From Nemertoderma westbladi (lineage: Eukaryota; Xenacoelomorpha; Nemertodermatida; Nemertodermatidae): a stretch of 24,153 bases of DNA. The position numbers were made by a program, and so were the translations under genes. The stretch spans positions 1-24,153 of the forward strand of contig JAUCBJ010004871.1 of the NCBI GenBank assembly GCA_032718475.1, given 5' to 3'. The notes beneath the pieces are model-generated. The model saw only the letters and a list, made by a program, of their open reading frames with translations, had not been told where the DNA came from and did no database searches. This document shows, one piece after another, positions 10,001 through 17,774 of the stretch (positions within the stretch are counted from its first letter, which is position 1; every line of letters starts with the position of its first letter).

Positions 10001-11103
10001 TAATATTATTATCACTTCCCTATTAAATATAGATGTACAGCAGTACATTCAGCTTGTTACTCACTCACCCGTCGGTTAGAAAATTTAGAAAATTCTTTGA
10101 TACAGACGGCTTTAAGAATATCCGGATCAGAAGTTATCAAAGAGCTGTAAGCTCCTTCGTAAATCCTATAAAGTACAATAAAGTTACATAAAGTACCAAC
10201 GAAGATATCCTGGTAAATATATTACTTTATAGTCATTACTAACGATATTCATCTCATACCATCCGTTAACCTTTCAGTTAATACAGTAAGTAGTAAAACC
10301 CACCCGAATGTTTTTCCGTATTTTTTCGTTGTTTCCGTATCGAATACATGCAACCCTTTACGATAGGAGATTATATTACCGATCAGCGGGAACGGTCGCG
10401 GTCCAGGTATCCCTAAACTGGTAAACAACTGCTGCTTCCGCCAAGACCAGCTGGAACGTAAATAATATTTAAAGTATTATATAAATAAAAGTAAATATTA
10501 ATATAAAGTAAAGTAAATATTAATATAAAGTAAAGTAAATATTAATATAAAGTAAAGTAAATATTAATATAAAGTAAAGTAAATATTAATATAAAGTAAA
10601 GTAAATATTAATATAAAGTAAAGTAAATATTAATATAAAGTAAAGTAAATATTAATATAAAGTAAAGTAAATATTAATATAAAGTAAAGTAAATATTAAT
10701 ATAAAGTAAAGTAAATATTAATATAAAGTAAAGTAAATATTAATATAAAGTAAAGTAAATATTAATATAAAGTAAAGTAAATATTAATATAAAGTAAAGT
10801 AAATATTAATATAAAGTAAAGTAAATATTAATATAAAGTAAAGTAAATATTAATATAAAGTATTATATAATTCACTTGAGTGATTTGATTTACTCATTGA
10901 CTATACGTGAAACAAGTCGTCAGACTTTGTGCGCAAATCTCTGGGATAACGGCGGAAAAATGTATACTTTTAGAAGCATGTATGGTTGAGAGGCCACATG
11001 ACTTAAAAAAAAAATAATATATTATAAAAAATACTTACAAAATCACTGAAGCAAAGAACACCAGCCCTATAAGAGAAACATCAACAAACAACATCCACCA
11101 CAT
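802..11103 (-). CDS. Cytochrome P450, CYP3 clan (CYP3A-like), nine exons, 3' end outside window
   Basis: Predicted microsomal heme-thiolate monooxygenase of the CYP3A/CYP5 type, anchored in the ER by its N-terminus and using electrons from P450 reductase. The coding join on the minus strand is 11103-11039, 10450-10304, 10165-10069, 8127-8008, 3246-3009, 2594-2458, 2010-1884, 1455-1343, 1025-802. This gives 422 codons plus 2 nt. Visible landmarks are a hydrophobic anchor (residues 2-22), the hinge [14 protein letters not shown] (34-47), C-helix WHRLR (125-129), I-helix AGYETT (310-315, across exons 7/8), K-helix ETLR (367-370) and the FNPDR block (419-423). CYP3A proteins are about 500 residues, so some 80 residues including the heme cysteine are missing at the window edge. 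All junctions use GT/AG and phases join without frameshift. The substrate cannot be read from sequence. A pseudogene cannot be excluded without the last exon, but no internal stop is seen. Confidence 0.9.
1343..1455 (-). CDS. P450 exon 8 (I-helix YETT)
   Basis: 113 bp, entering after TTTAAAG with two bases that complete Gly, and ending in phase 0 before GTAGGA. It begins GYETTSNTL, the oxygen-activation part of the I-helix, and ends DELTDKDK. This matches the family's ETTS segment followed by the helix of the 'NPDIQDKV' type. Confidence 0.93.
1884..2010 (-). CDS. P450 exon 7
   Basis: 127 bp, acceptor TTTTTTTAG, donor G|GTATGT, ending with one base of a split Gly. It encodes [12 protein letters not shown] at the start and [14 protein letters not shown] at the end. 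This corresponds to the RVDF(L/M) block and the hydrophobic run leading into the AGxETT motif of CYP3A-like P450s. Confidence 0.92.
2458..2594 (-). CDS. P450 exon 6
   Basis: 137 bp, acceptor TATTACAG and donor GTAAGT. It encodes [10 protein letters not shown], then [12 protein letters not shown], and ends SEEFKG, corresponding to the FP(F/R)...FP..., F-F-N segment of the family. Its acceptor lies inside the last copy of a 20-bp tandem repeat (2591-2693). Only this copy's AG keeps the frame open. Confidence 0.9.
2591..2693 (-). repeat. 20-bp tandem repeat made of the intron 5 3' splice site
   Basis: Five exact-length units (2591-2610, 2611-2630, 2631-2650, 2651-2670, 2671-2690) plus 3 nt. On the minus strand the unit reads TTTGTTTATATTACAGTTAT, a T-rich tract, the AG acceptor and the first four bases of exon 6. 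Four of the five keep the AG; the unit at 2631-2650 reads ATTACATTGAT and has lost it. Confidence 0.93.
3009..3246 (-). CDS. P450 exon 5
   Basis: 238 bp, entering in phase 0 after TATTTGTAG and ending with one base before donor GTGAGT. It encodes [12 protein letters not shown] near the start, then [17 protein letters not shown] and [11 protein letters not shown], ending NPFLLFV. This is the family's 'FGxYxxDVIxxxxFG...DPF' block. The open frame continues past the donor to 2851, but that tail loses similarity and joining at 3009 keeps phase with exon 6. Confidence 0.93.
3271..8024 (-). repeat. 4.75-kb minisatellite built from the exon 4/intron 4 junction
   Basis: The array fills intron 4 except for about 24 nt before the acceptor (3247-3270). 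The main unit is 27 bp: on the coding strand GGAATAAACTGAAACAG (the last 17 nt of exon 4) then GTTGGTAGTT (the first 10 nt of the intron). Variants of 22, 26 and 31 bp recur, for example with CATTATTT replacing CAGGTTGGTAGTT. Length divided by unit size gives roughly 180 units, not individually counted. More than a hundred by eye keep CAGGTTGG. The open frames on the plus strand are repeat artefacts. Confidence 0.95.
8008..8127 (-). CDS. P450 exon 4 (C-helix WxxxR); its 3' end is the founder unit of the minisatellite
   Basis: 120 bp (40 codons, phase 0 at both ends), acceptor TACATAAAG and donor CAG|GTTGGT. It encodes [19 protein letters not shown], with Trp and Arg of the heme-propionate-contacting WxxxR motif, then SGNKLKQ at the end. 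SGKLK(E/Q) is conserved at this place in the family, so the exon end is ancestral sequence and the repeats derive from it. The acceptor is chosen for phase and tract; the first few residues ([10 protein letters not shown]) are the least certain part. Confidence 0.88.
8223..8238 (+). repeat. G16 homopolymer
   Basis: Sixteen consecutive G followed by TACACCCCCT, within P450 intron 3. It resembles the longer G/C tract pair at 9817-9866. Confidence 0.95.
8366..8381 (-). promoter_or_regulatory. CTCF-like core motif in P450 intron 3
   Basis: The minus strand reads TGGCCGCTAGAGGGCG, very close to the published vertebrate CTCF core (TGGCCACYAGRKGGCG). It is a sequence match only. The same core (CCGCTAGAGGGC) recurs in the 315-bp repeats further right, so it may be a repeat-family word rather than a bound site. 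Confidence 0.35.
8931..8947 (+). promoter_or_regulatory. Isolated copy of the CACGTG repeat unit
   Basis: TTCGCGCAGCACGTGAA matches the units of the 20-bp array at 9104-9302 and contains the E-box palindrome CACGTG. Other single copies lie in the block A repeats near 13,104 and 16,251. Confidence 0.5.
9104..9302 (+). repeat. 20-bp tandem repeat with CACGTG E-boxes
   Basis: Units of the CTTCGCGCAGCACGTGA type start at 9104, 9124, 9144, 9164 and 9184, exactly 20 bp apart. After a decayed stretch they resume at 9246, 9266 and 9286. Four to five keep CACGTG. Two (9246, 9266) carry the variant CATGCGGTACATGA. The array lies in P450 intron 3. Confidence 0.85.
9505..9571 (+). repeat. GACA-rich microsatellite
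   Basis: Imperfect (GACA)n with interspersed CATA and CAAA. A second short tract of the same kind is at 9676-9701. Both are in P450 intron 3. Confidence 0.85.
9676..9701 (+). repeat. GACA microsatellite, short
   Basis: Three to four GACA units followed by TACAGACGG. Likely related to the tract about 110 bp to the left. Confidence 0.8.
9817..9866 (+). repeat. G21 / C19 inverted homopolymer pair
   Basis: Twenty-one G (9817-9837), a 10-nt spacer TGTGTAACCA, then nineteen C (9848-9866). The two arms are complementary and could form a hairpin, and each alone could form a quadruplex or i-motif. Run lengths are prone to sequencing and assembly error. Confidence 0.9.
10069..10165 (-). CDS. P450 exon 3
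   Basis: 97 bp, acceptor TTTATAG, donor GTGAGT. With the two carried bases it encodes 33 residues beginning [19 protein letters not shown] and ending FSNRR. CYP3A proteins have the pattern GxYxG...PxxxxxDPDxIKxV...F.NRR here. A second possible donor sits 4 nt further on (GTGAGTAAC) but would change the phase. Confidence 0.92.
10304..10450 (-). CDS. P450 exon 2 (proline hinge)
   Basis: 147 bp, acceptor GTTCCAG, donor GG|GTGGGT. It encodes [19 protein letters not shown] followed by [12 protein letters not shown] and ends KKYGKTFG. The PGPxPxPxxGN hinge and KKYGK block are diagnostic of the CYP3 clan. The intron to exon 3 is only 138 bp. Confidence 0.94.
10489..10860. repeat. 22-bp tandem repeat in P450 intron 1
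   Basis: About 17 copies of a 22-bp unit (AGTAAATATTAATATAAAGT plus AA), very uniform. The array is bracketed by two copies of AAAGTATTATATAA (10471-10484 and 10857-10870), suggesting it grew inside a short duplicated flank. It ends about 40 bp from the exon 2 acceptor. Confidence 0.92.
11039..11103 (-). CDS. P450 exon 1 (start codon and membrane anchor)
   Basis: 65 bp from ATG (11103-11101) to donor GTAAGT. It encodes [21 protein letters not shown], the hydrophobic signal-anchor of a microsomal P450, with phase 2 into exon 2. This ATG was chosen because it gives the usual distance from Met to the proline hinge. A second Met at residue 4 is possible. Confidence 0.85.
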
Positions 11104-11908
11104 GTTTATTGTAAAATTAGTTGGTTTAGAATAATTTCAGATGTGGAAACTAATCCTGGTCTGGCTGGTCACGCTGTCCTGTATGCGGTCGATAATTTCT
11201 CCGCTGTGATGAACTGATGATGCAGTCGGTGGCACCTCAATATATTTAATTAAATTATGGTTGGTAATTTGAATTATAATTACTTGTAATTCTACTTTTA
11301 GATACTTTTTAATACTTTTAGAGTTATTACTGTAATACTGAAGGCCTATCATTTAAGTTTATAATAAAATCAGATTGATAAAACGCCAGATACGTGCCAG
11401 ATAACTGCTATAGTTTATCCTACACTGACAAGACAACTGAGAACAGTAGCCCTAAGTGCACAGTAATTATAATTAATTATGAACTGAACACGTATTGTGT
11501 TGGAATGACGTGGACGTTGGCCGGTCTTAAAATAAACAATGACGCATCATTGTGTATATAAATAAATAGACAGTATGAATGTAGCCTGTCCTAAATGTGA
11601 TGTAGATAATTCTGTATTACTGAATTATTATTATTATTGCGGATTTGGTAGGCGGTGTGTTGTGGTGGGGACCGCCTAGCGCTACCACAGTGCCTACTGT
11701 TTGTTACATTGCCATGGCATGCAGTTATCATCATGATAATGAAATGCAACCAATGAAATGCATCGAAAACGTTGTACTGTTTAACAGGAGGCCCATCCTT
11801 GCATCATGAAACTAAATGACATTCAGAAACGCCAGTGGGTGTGGTTGCGCTGGGGTTAAAAGAATCATGTACTTTTTAGTTGTAAAAATTACTGAAATTA
11901 AAGTATTG
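11104..11908. other. 5' flank of the P450 gene, no gene recognised
   Basis: This stretch should hold the 5' UTR and perhaps the promoter of the minus-strand P450. No compelling TATA/initiator arrangement was found. There is a palindrome-like bZIP word AATGACGCATCATT at 11538-11551 and a small hairpin with TAGGCGGT/ACCGCCTA arms near 11,650-11,680. I see no protein-coding exon. Confidence 0.5.
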
Positions 11909-11965
11909 TACAGTACCGCTTTCAAATAACGTCGTATGGTTCCTAATAGGATCCTATTAGGATCC
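11909..11965 (+). repeat. Repeat end, inverted relative to 16166-16222
   Basis: Contains CGCTTTCAAATAACGTC followed by CCTAATAGGATCC words. The reverse complement of 16166-16222 matches the first 25 bp with one mismatch and then continues with the same CCTAATAGGA-type words. This could be the terminus of a transposon family. No target-site duplication shared by the two ends was found. Confidence 0.55.
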
Positions 11966-13086
11966 ACTGATTCACTACTATTGGAGTTAGGATTTAATTG
12001 GAAATGAAATTTAGCCTAAATTCCAGACTTGGAGGCACTTAGGATTTGACTTGGATTTCATTAGGAATTTACTTGGAAATCGGCGCTTACTTTGATGTCT
12101 GGAAGGTGGACTGACTCAGACTATGCTTGTGCTGGTCTACTTCTTCTCTGTCCTGTCAATCATTAAGATGTATAGAATGGACTAGACTCAGCATAAAGTT
12201 TGCGTAGTGTTCAGTTCATCATTACATAGAGGTATGGATATCGATGGAAGATTACACTCCTCCTACTGTACCTTGTATTGCCAGCCTCTGACCTAAATAA
12301 TATTTAAAATATAAACTCTAATAGATTAAATCCACACACACCCGCACATAGTTAACGTCCGTGGGCTGCTGGTGGGCTCTGGAATAATTTAAAATCGTAT
12401 TGAACTTACAAATAAATGTAGGATCACACAGTGTATTTATTACTATTGAACATATTTAGAGTAATAAAGAGTTTGTGTTTGTGTAATTATTAATAGAATA
12501 AATATTAGTTAATTTTCATTTATTAGTTTAATTAATAATTAGACAGGGGCTAAAACTGGGCGACTAAATAAATGTATGTAATATTGAATGCTATATTTGC
12601 TACACCCACAAAGCACATTACCCTCTCCAAGCAGATTCCGCAACATATCACAATCCGTATCGCTACCACTACGAAAAATAAATGACATAACATCCTACAG
12701 GAATTAACAGACCCTTATGAGTTTAGTGGCGGTTTGTAACAAACTTATCCTCTTTGGCATAATGATATTAATATTAATTATAAATTATATTTATTATACC
12801 ATGGAAATGGTAAAATCGCCAGATCTAAAAAGTTCGCACAATAATTTAAATAAAATTATTAAAAGTTTGATGTCCGATTATAATCAGATTACGCTTTAGC
12901 AGTCCAACTACTTGTTGAGGCGCACTCAACGTGTTGGCGGGCCTATTTTACACAATCGGCGATACCTTTACCGTATTGTAGTTAATTTGTCCAGATGTTG
13001 AGTTACAGCCAGTAGTGTGTACTTTGCATATTTAACATTAGCCTATGGGAAGTATCGTTGTTGTAAGAAAGTCAGGGGAAGGGAAA
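11966..13086. other. Intergenic, AT-rich, no gene recognised
   Basis: It starts with AGGATTT/GGAAAT-rich sequence that belongs to the preceding repeat end, then ordinary AT-rich sequence. The only open frames are short, of low complexity and without motifs. Confidence 0.55.
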
Positions 13087-13353
13087 TACACGAAGTGGGG
13101 CCTTCGCGCAGCACGTGACTTAAATTTAATTTAAGTACTAATTCGAAAGTATTACTGTATTAGCAAATTTTAAGCAGATTTCGCCTAATCACTTTTTACC
13201 TCTTTCATTTCTATTCAGACATTTCTAACTCTAGCGGTATAGTGAGAACTGAAGATGGATTAGGGTCTCCAGCCCCACAAAGACACAGCCTATGGATGAA
13301 TAGTACATACGTACATCGGCCAAGTTTCATCTTGAATAACGGATAACGAAATG
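13087..13353 (+). repeat. Composite repeat copy 1, block A (267 bp)
   Basis: Nearly identical to 16234-16500 at a constant offset of 3147 bp. It begins TACACGAAGTGGGGCC, contains one CACGTG unit and ends GGATAACGAAATG. In copy 1 it is separated from block B by 1,221 bp; in copy 2 the blocks are joined. Confidence 0.9.
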
Positions 13354-14032
13354 TGTTCGCGCTTTCAGACCTTTGGCAGTTTAACCCGCCAAATTAGGAT
13401 GTCTTCTAGATAATAAATCACCTTTAGTCTATGACAAGTATTTAATTCACTACACTAGTCGAAACCAATCTGTGCGCGATCATTCACCCGCTGGATATAC
13501 CCGGGAGATTGGGTTCGACGGCTTAATTTTATTGCTATGTAAGCCTAATGTATTATTCGACTGACAGTATTATATAATCTCTGACAATATTATTCACCTT
13601 CGGGAAATATTAACAGTTCCTTTAGGACGTGGCGCTCTATCTATACAAACAGAGTTATGACTTAAACTACTCACAACGATATGGCTTAGTTACAATTCAC
13701 ATATATGGCGCATTCTTTAGGAAATGCTTCGTTATCAGTCTCACTCATACACAATGCTGCACAATACTGCACACTGATCTGCCGATCTTCACTGATTTTA
13801 GTCACATATAAAAGGAACACGGACCGAATCATGTAGGGTCTATCAAATAACATTAGATTCACTTCAAACCACTCAACATAGGTCGCAATCATTTATCTGT
13901 AACCTTTCTCTCTTACCTTCGGTATATCAAGAATATATTGGGTTTCGGGGTTATTTGTCGTTATTCCAAATATAATAATTCATCAACCATATTATGAAGA
14001 ACTGACAGTAAATAGCAGTATAACAATATAAA

Positions 14033-14120
14033 AGTATGCACAGTGTTACACAGTATGCAGTGTATGCAGTACTACAGTATGCAGTATGCAGTATGCAGAC
14101 ATCAGTCATCAGACATCAGA
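14033..14120 (+). repeat. AGTATGC / CATCAGA simple repeat
   Basis: Repeated AGTATGC and CAGTATGC words followed by a few ACATCAG words. An imperfect microsatellite. Confidence 0.85.
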
Positions 14121-14275
14121 TAACGGATATATGTCCTTATAATTAAGCCTACTAGTGTAGGACTAAAAACTGAAAACACGGAGGTGCCAAAAGCCGGTTC
14201 TTAGGCTCTGGGCAAAACATAACACTGAACTACTGAGTTTCTGTATACACCTCCAACACAGAGACAACAAACGCT

Positions 14276-14399
14276 CTGATTGGTCAACCTGAACAACGAG
14301 AGAACAAAGAAACAAAGAAACGTCGACGTGGCAATATCAGCTGCTAGCCGTCGTCATGGTAGCGACACTGTTTTCAAGAGTATCGAGCTTTTACGTCAC
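14276..14399 (-). promoter_or_regulatory. Possible minus-strand promoter (CRE plus CCAAT box)
   Basis: On the minus strand GTGACGTA (14399-14392), a CRE-like site, lies about 110 nt upstream of GACCAATCAG (14285-14276), a canonical CCAAT box. CpG content is raised locally. If real, transcription would start near 14.2 kb on the minus strand, perhaps giving a non-coding first exon of the P450, about 3.1 kb upstream of its ATG. No initiator or donor was identified. Confidence 0.25.
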
Positions 14400-14574
14400 G
14401 GAATTACGGATTATGTCCTCTAAAGTACAAATACAGAAGAAATAGCTTTTATGTCCGCTAAAACACCAGTACAGCACGGACACGGCCTTTTTATGCCTGG
14501 TAAACCAACTACAGAGTATTTTACGGGAAAAATAAGGAAAAATAACCGGACAATTCAGCAAAAGCTTTTACAAA

Positions 14575-14863
14575 ATGAGAGACGGATCTCACTTTCAGAA
14601 ATTTCGTCGTATAGCGGAAGACCGATTAAATCTCCCCCCCCCCCCCCCCCCCTCAAAGACGCAGCATGTGGTCCAGAATATATGGCAAGATTCAGCTTAA
14701 ACTGATTAAAATCAATGAGACGGGAGAATCTATTCACTTTCAGGCATAAAGTAGTCCTATAGCGGGTGACTGTTGAACTGATTTTCAACAAAACAAATTT
14801 TCAACTTGGCAGCTTTAAATTCGACAAAGTTATAAGCATGTCAATATCATAACGATGACAACG
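14575..14863 (+). repeat. Composite repeat copy 1, block B with C19 tract
   Basis: Matches 16498-16786, differing mainly in the poly-C length (19 at 14634-14652 against 20 at 16557-16576) and a few bases. It contains CACTTTCAGAAATTTCGTCG and a TATAGCGG word related to the CTCTAGCGG words of the 315-bp units. The glycine/proline-run open frames here are artefacts of the poly-C. Confidence 0.88.
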
Positions 14864-15796
14864 ATTTCACTTTCAGACATTTGGCCCTCTAGCGGCAGAC
14901 TGGAGAACTGCAGATGGATTCGCCTCCTTTGAAAGTCACAGCTAATGGTCTAATACATATCTGCCAAGTTTCAGCTTAAACGGATTAAAAGCAAAGAAAT
15001 GGGAGGGCATTTAATGTTTAGACATGTGGCCCTCTAGCGGGAGACCATTGCACTGATGGTGTCTGAAAGTCTCTCAAAAATCTCAACTTTAGCTCATATT
15101 GATACCTACAAATTTTCAACTTGGCAGCTTTAAATCCGACAAAGTTATTAGCATGTCAAAATCGTAACGACGACAACGATTTCACTTTCAGACCTTTGGC
15201 CCTCTAGCGGCAGACTGGAGAACTGCAGATGGATTCGCCTCCTTTGAAAGTCACAGCTAATGGTCTAATACATATCTGCCAAGTTTCAGCTTAAACGGAT
15301 TAAAAGCAAAGAAATGGGAGGGCATTTAATGTTTAGACATGTGGCCCTCTAGCGGGAGACCATTGCACTGATGGTGTCTGAAAGTCTCTCAAAAATCTCA
15401 ACTTTTGCTCATATTGATACCTACAAATTTTCAACTTGGCAGCTTTAAATCCGACAAAGTTATTAGCATGTCAAAATCGTAACGACGACAACGATTTCAC
15501 TTTCAGACCTTTGGCCCTCCTGCGGCAGACTGGAGAACTGCAGATGGATTCGCCTCCTTTGAAAGTCACAGCTAATGGTCTAATACATATCTGCCAAGTT
15601 TCAGCTTAAACGGATTAAAAGCAAAGAAATGGGAGGGCATTTAATGTTTAGACATGTGGCCCTCTAGCGGGAGACCATTGCACTGATGGTGTCTGAAAGT
15701 CTCTCAAAATTCTCAACTTTAGCTCATATTGATACCTACAAATTTTCAACTTGGCAGCTTTAAATCCGACAAAGTTATTAGCATGTCAAAATCGTA

Positions 15797-15805
<9 letters not shown>
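14861..15805 (+). repeat. Three 315-bp tandem units, first array
   Basis: Units start at 14861, 15176 and 15491, exactly 315 bp apart, each starting ACGATTTCACTTTCAG. Each is a diverged dimer: two halves both carry a TTTNAGAC-(T/G)TGGCCCTCTAGCGG block. The third unit runs into a GAC microsatellite. The second array at 16785 has the same architecture. Confidence 0.95.
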
Positions 15806-15828
<23 letters not shown>

Positions 15829-15864
15829 AACGACGACGACGACGACAACGACGACGACGACAAC
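15798..15864 (+). repeat. (CGA)n / (CGACAA) microsatellite
   Basis: Expansion of the CGACGACAACGA end of the 315-bp unit, interrupted by CAA triplets. The arginine-rich open frame on the minus strand is a by-product. Confidence 0.92.
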
Positions 15865-15865
15865 T

Positions 15866-16003
15866 ATTTGCATAAATCGACCCACCCCCTAACAGTGTCA
15901 ATTCGCTAAGGCTCCGCCAACTTCGTGGCTCGCCATTTGCATAAATTGACCCACCCCCTAACAGTGTCAATTCGCTAAGGCTCCGCCAACTTCGTGGCTC
16001 GCC
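15866..16003 (+). repeat. Two 69-bp tail units with octamer motif
   Basis: 15866-15934 and 15935-16003 are near-identical. Each starts with ATTTGCAT (the POU octamer word) and ends CTTCGTGGCTCGCC. A third copy with a 5-bp insertion follows the second array at 17775-17848, so this is the shared 3' end of the composite repeat. Confidence 0.92.
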
Positions 16004-16165
16004 CCACAACTCAACCACTAGACAAAGGGGCTCTCTTTACTACATTCAGCTATCCCTCGAGGTTGATTGACAGACACTTCTAAGCTTTGATATTTAGCCG
16101 CTCTAGGTAGACTTACATTAGGCAAATTCCAAGTGATTTCCTAAAGGTTATTTATTTCCTATTAG

Positions 16166-16222
16166 GTTCCTATTAGGATCCTATTAGGATCCAATAGGAC
16201 GTTATTTGAAAGCGTTACTGTA
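16166..16222 (-). repeat. Repeat end, inverted relative to 11909-11965
   Basis: GGTTCCTATTAGGATCC words followed by GACGTTATTTGAAAGCG and TTACTGTA. It is the reverse complement of the segment near 11.9 kb. It lies directly before copy 2 of the composite repeat. Confidence 0.55.
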
Positions 16223-16233
16223 GTTTATATTGT

Positions 16234-16786
16234 TACACGAAGTGGGGCCTTCGCGCAGCACGTGACTTAAATTTAATTTAAGTACTAATTCGAAAGTATT
16301 ACTGTATTAGCAAATTTTAAGCAGATTTCGCCTAATCACTTTTTACCTCTTTCATTTCTATTCAGACATTTCTGACTCTAGCGGTATAGTGAGAACTGAA
16401 GATGGATTAGGGTCTCCAGCCCCACAAAGACACAGCCTATGGATGAATAGTACATACGTACATCGGCCAAGTTTCATCTTGAATAACGGATAACGAAATG
16501 AGAGACGGATCTCACTTTCAGAAATTTCGTCGTATAGCGGCAGACCGATTAAATCTCCCCCCCCCCCCCCCCCCCCACAAAGACGCAGCATGTGGTCCAG
16601 AATATATGGCAAGATTCAGCTTAAACTGATTAAAATCAATGAGACGGGAGAATCTATTCACTTTCAGGCATAAAGTAGTCCTATAGCGGGTGACTGTTGA
16701 ACTGATTTTCAACAAAACAAATTTTCAACTTGGCAGCTTTAAATTCGACAAAGTTATAAGCATGTCAATATCATAACGACGACAAC
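16234..16786 (+). repeat. Composite repeat copy 2, blocks A and B joined, with C20 tract
   Basis: Block A (16234-16500) and block B (16498-16786) meet at the shared ATG of AAATG. The poly-C run is 16557-16576. This is the uninterrupted arrangement of the two blocks that are 1.2 kb apart in copy 1. Confidence 0.9.
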
Positions 16787-17729
16787 GATTTCACTTTCAG
16801 ACATTTGGCCCTCTAGCGGCAGACTGGAGAACTGCAGATGGATTCGCCTCCTTTGAAAGTCACAGCTAATGGTCTAATACATATCTGCCAAGTTTCAGCT
16901 TAAACGGATTAAAAGCAAAGAAATTGGAGGGCATTTAATGTTTAGACATGTGGCCCTCTAGCGGGAGACCATTGCACTGATGGTGTCTGAAAGTCTCTCA
17001 AAAATCTCAACTTTTGCTCATATTGATACCTACAAATTTTCAACTTGGCAGCTTTAAATCCGACAAAGTTATTAGCATGTCAAAATCGTAACGACGACAA
17101 CGATTTCACTTTCAGACCTTTGGCCCTCTAGCGGCAGACTGGAGAACTGCAGATGGATTCGCCTCCTTTGAAAGTCACAGCTAATGGTCTAATACATATC
17201 TGCCAAGTTTCAGCTTAAACGGATTAAAAGCAAAGAAATGGGAGGGCATTTAATGTTTAGACATGTGGCCCTCTAGCGGGAGACCATTGCACTGATGGTG
17301 TCTGAAAGTCTCTCAAAAATCTCAACTTTTGCTCATATTGATACCTACAAATTTTCAACTTGGCAGCTTTAAATCCGACAAAGTTATTAGCATGTCAAAA
17401 TCGTAACGACGACAACGATTTCACTTTCAGACCTTTGGCCCTCTAGCGGCAGACTGGAGAACTGCAGATGGATTCGCCTCCTTTGAAAGTCACAGCTAAT
17501 GGTCTAATACATATCTGCCAAGTTTCAGCTTAAACGGATTAAAAGCAAAGAAATGGGAGGGCATTTAATGTTTAGACATGTGGCCCTCTAGCGGGAGACC
17601 ATTGCACTGATGGTGTCTGAAAGTCTCTCAAAAATCTCAACTTTTGCTCATATTGATACCTACAAATTTTCAACTTGGCAGCTTTAAATCCGACAAAGTT
17701 ATTAGCATGTCAAAATCGTAACGACGACG
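16785..17729 (+). repeat. Three 315-bp tandem units, second array
   Basis: Units start at 16785, 17100 and 17415. Sequence and order match the first array, including the transition into a GAC microsatellite at the end of the third unit. The equal copy number in both arrays favours duplication of the whole composite. Confidence 0.95.
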
Positions 17730-17773
17730 ACAACGACGACGACGACAACGACGACGACGACGACGACGACAAC
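17722..17773 (+). repeat. (CGA)n / (CGACAA) microsatellite, copy 2
   Basis: Same position relative to the 315-bp array as in copy 1 and slightly shorter. Confidence 0.9.
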
Positions 17774-17774
17774 T

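Larger units (their letters stand above)
13354..14574. other. 1,221-bp segment between blocks A and B, absent from copy 2
   Basis: Both junctions carry AAATG (13349-13353 and 14573-14577). It starts with a further diverged repeat sub-unit (TTTCAGACCTTTGGCAG). It holds an AGTATGC-rich microsatellite and the possible promoter at 14276-14399. No coding exon was recognised. Confidence 0.7.

Noticed and set aside
11575-11679. 34-codon plus-strand frame with CPKC and CGFGRRC, preceded by TATATAAATAAATA
   Set aside because: The cysteine spacing (C-x2-C...C-x5-C) does not fit a standard zinc ribbon, the frame is very short and nothing around it supports a gene.
11909-16222. hAT-type 8-bp target duplication around the inverted ends
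   Set aside because: The flanks GTATTGTA and TAGTTTAT do not match.
14451-16715. Open frames with poly-proline, poly-glycine or poly-arginine runs
   Set aside because: They arise from poly-C tracts and the CGA microsatellite in repeats present twice in the window.
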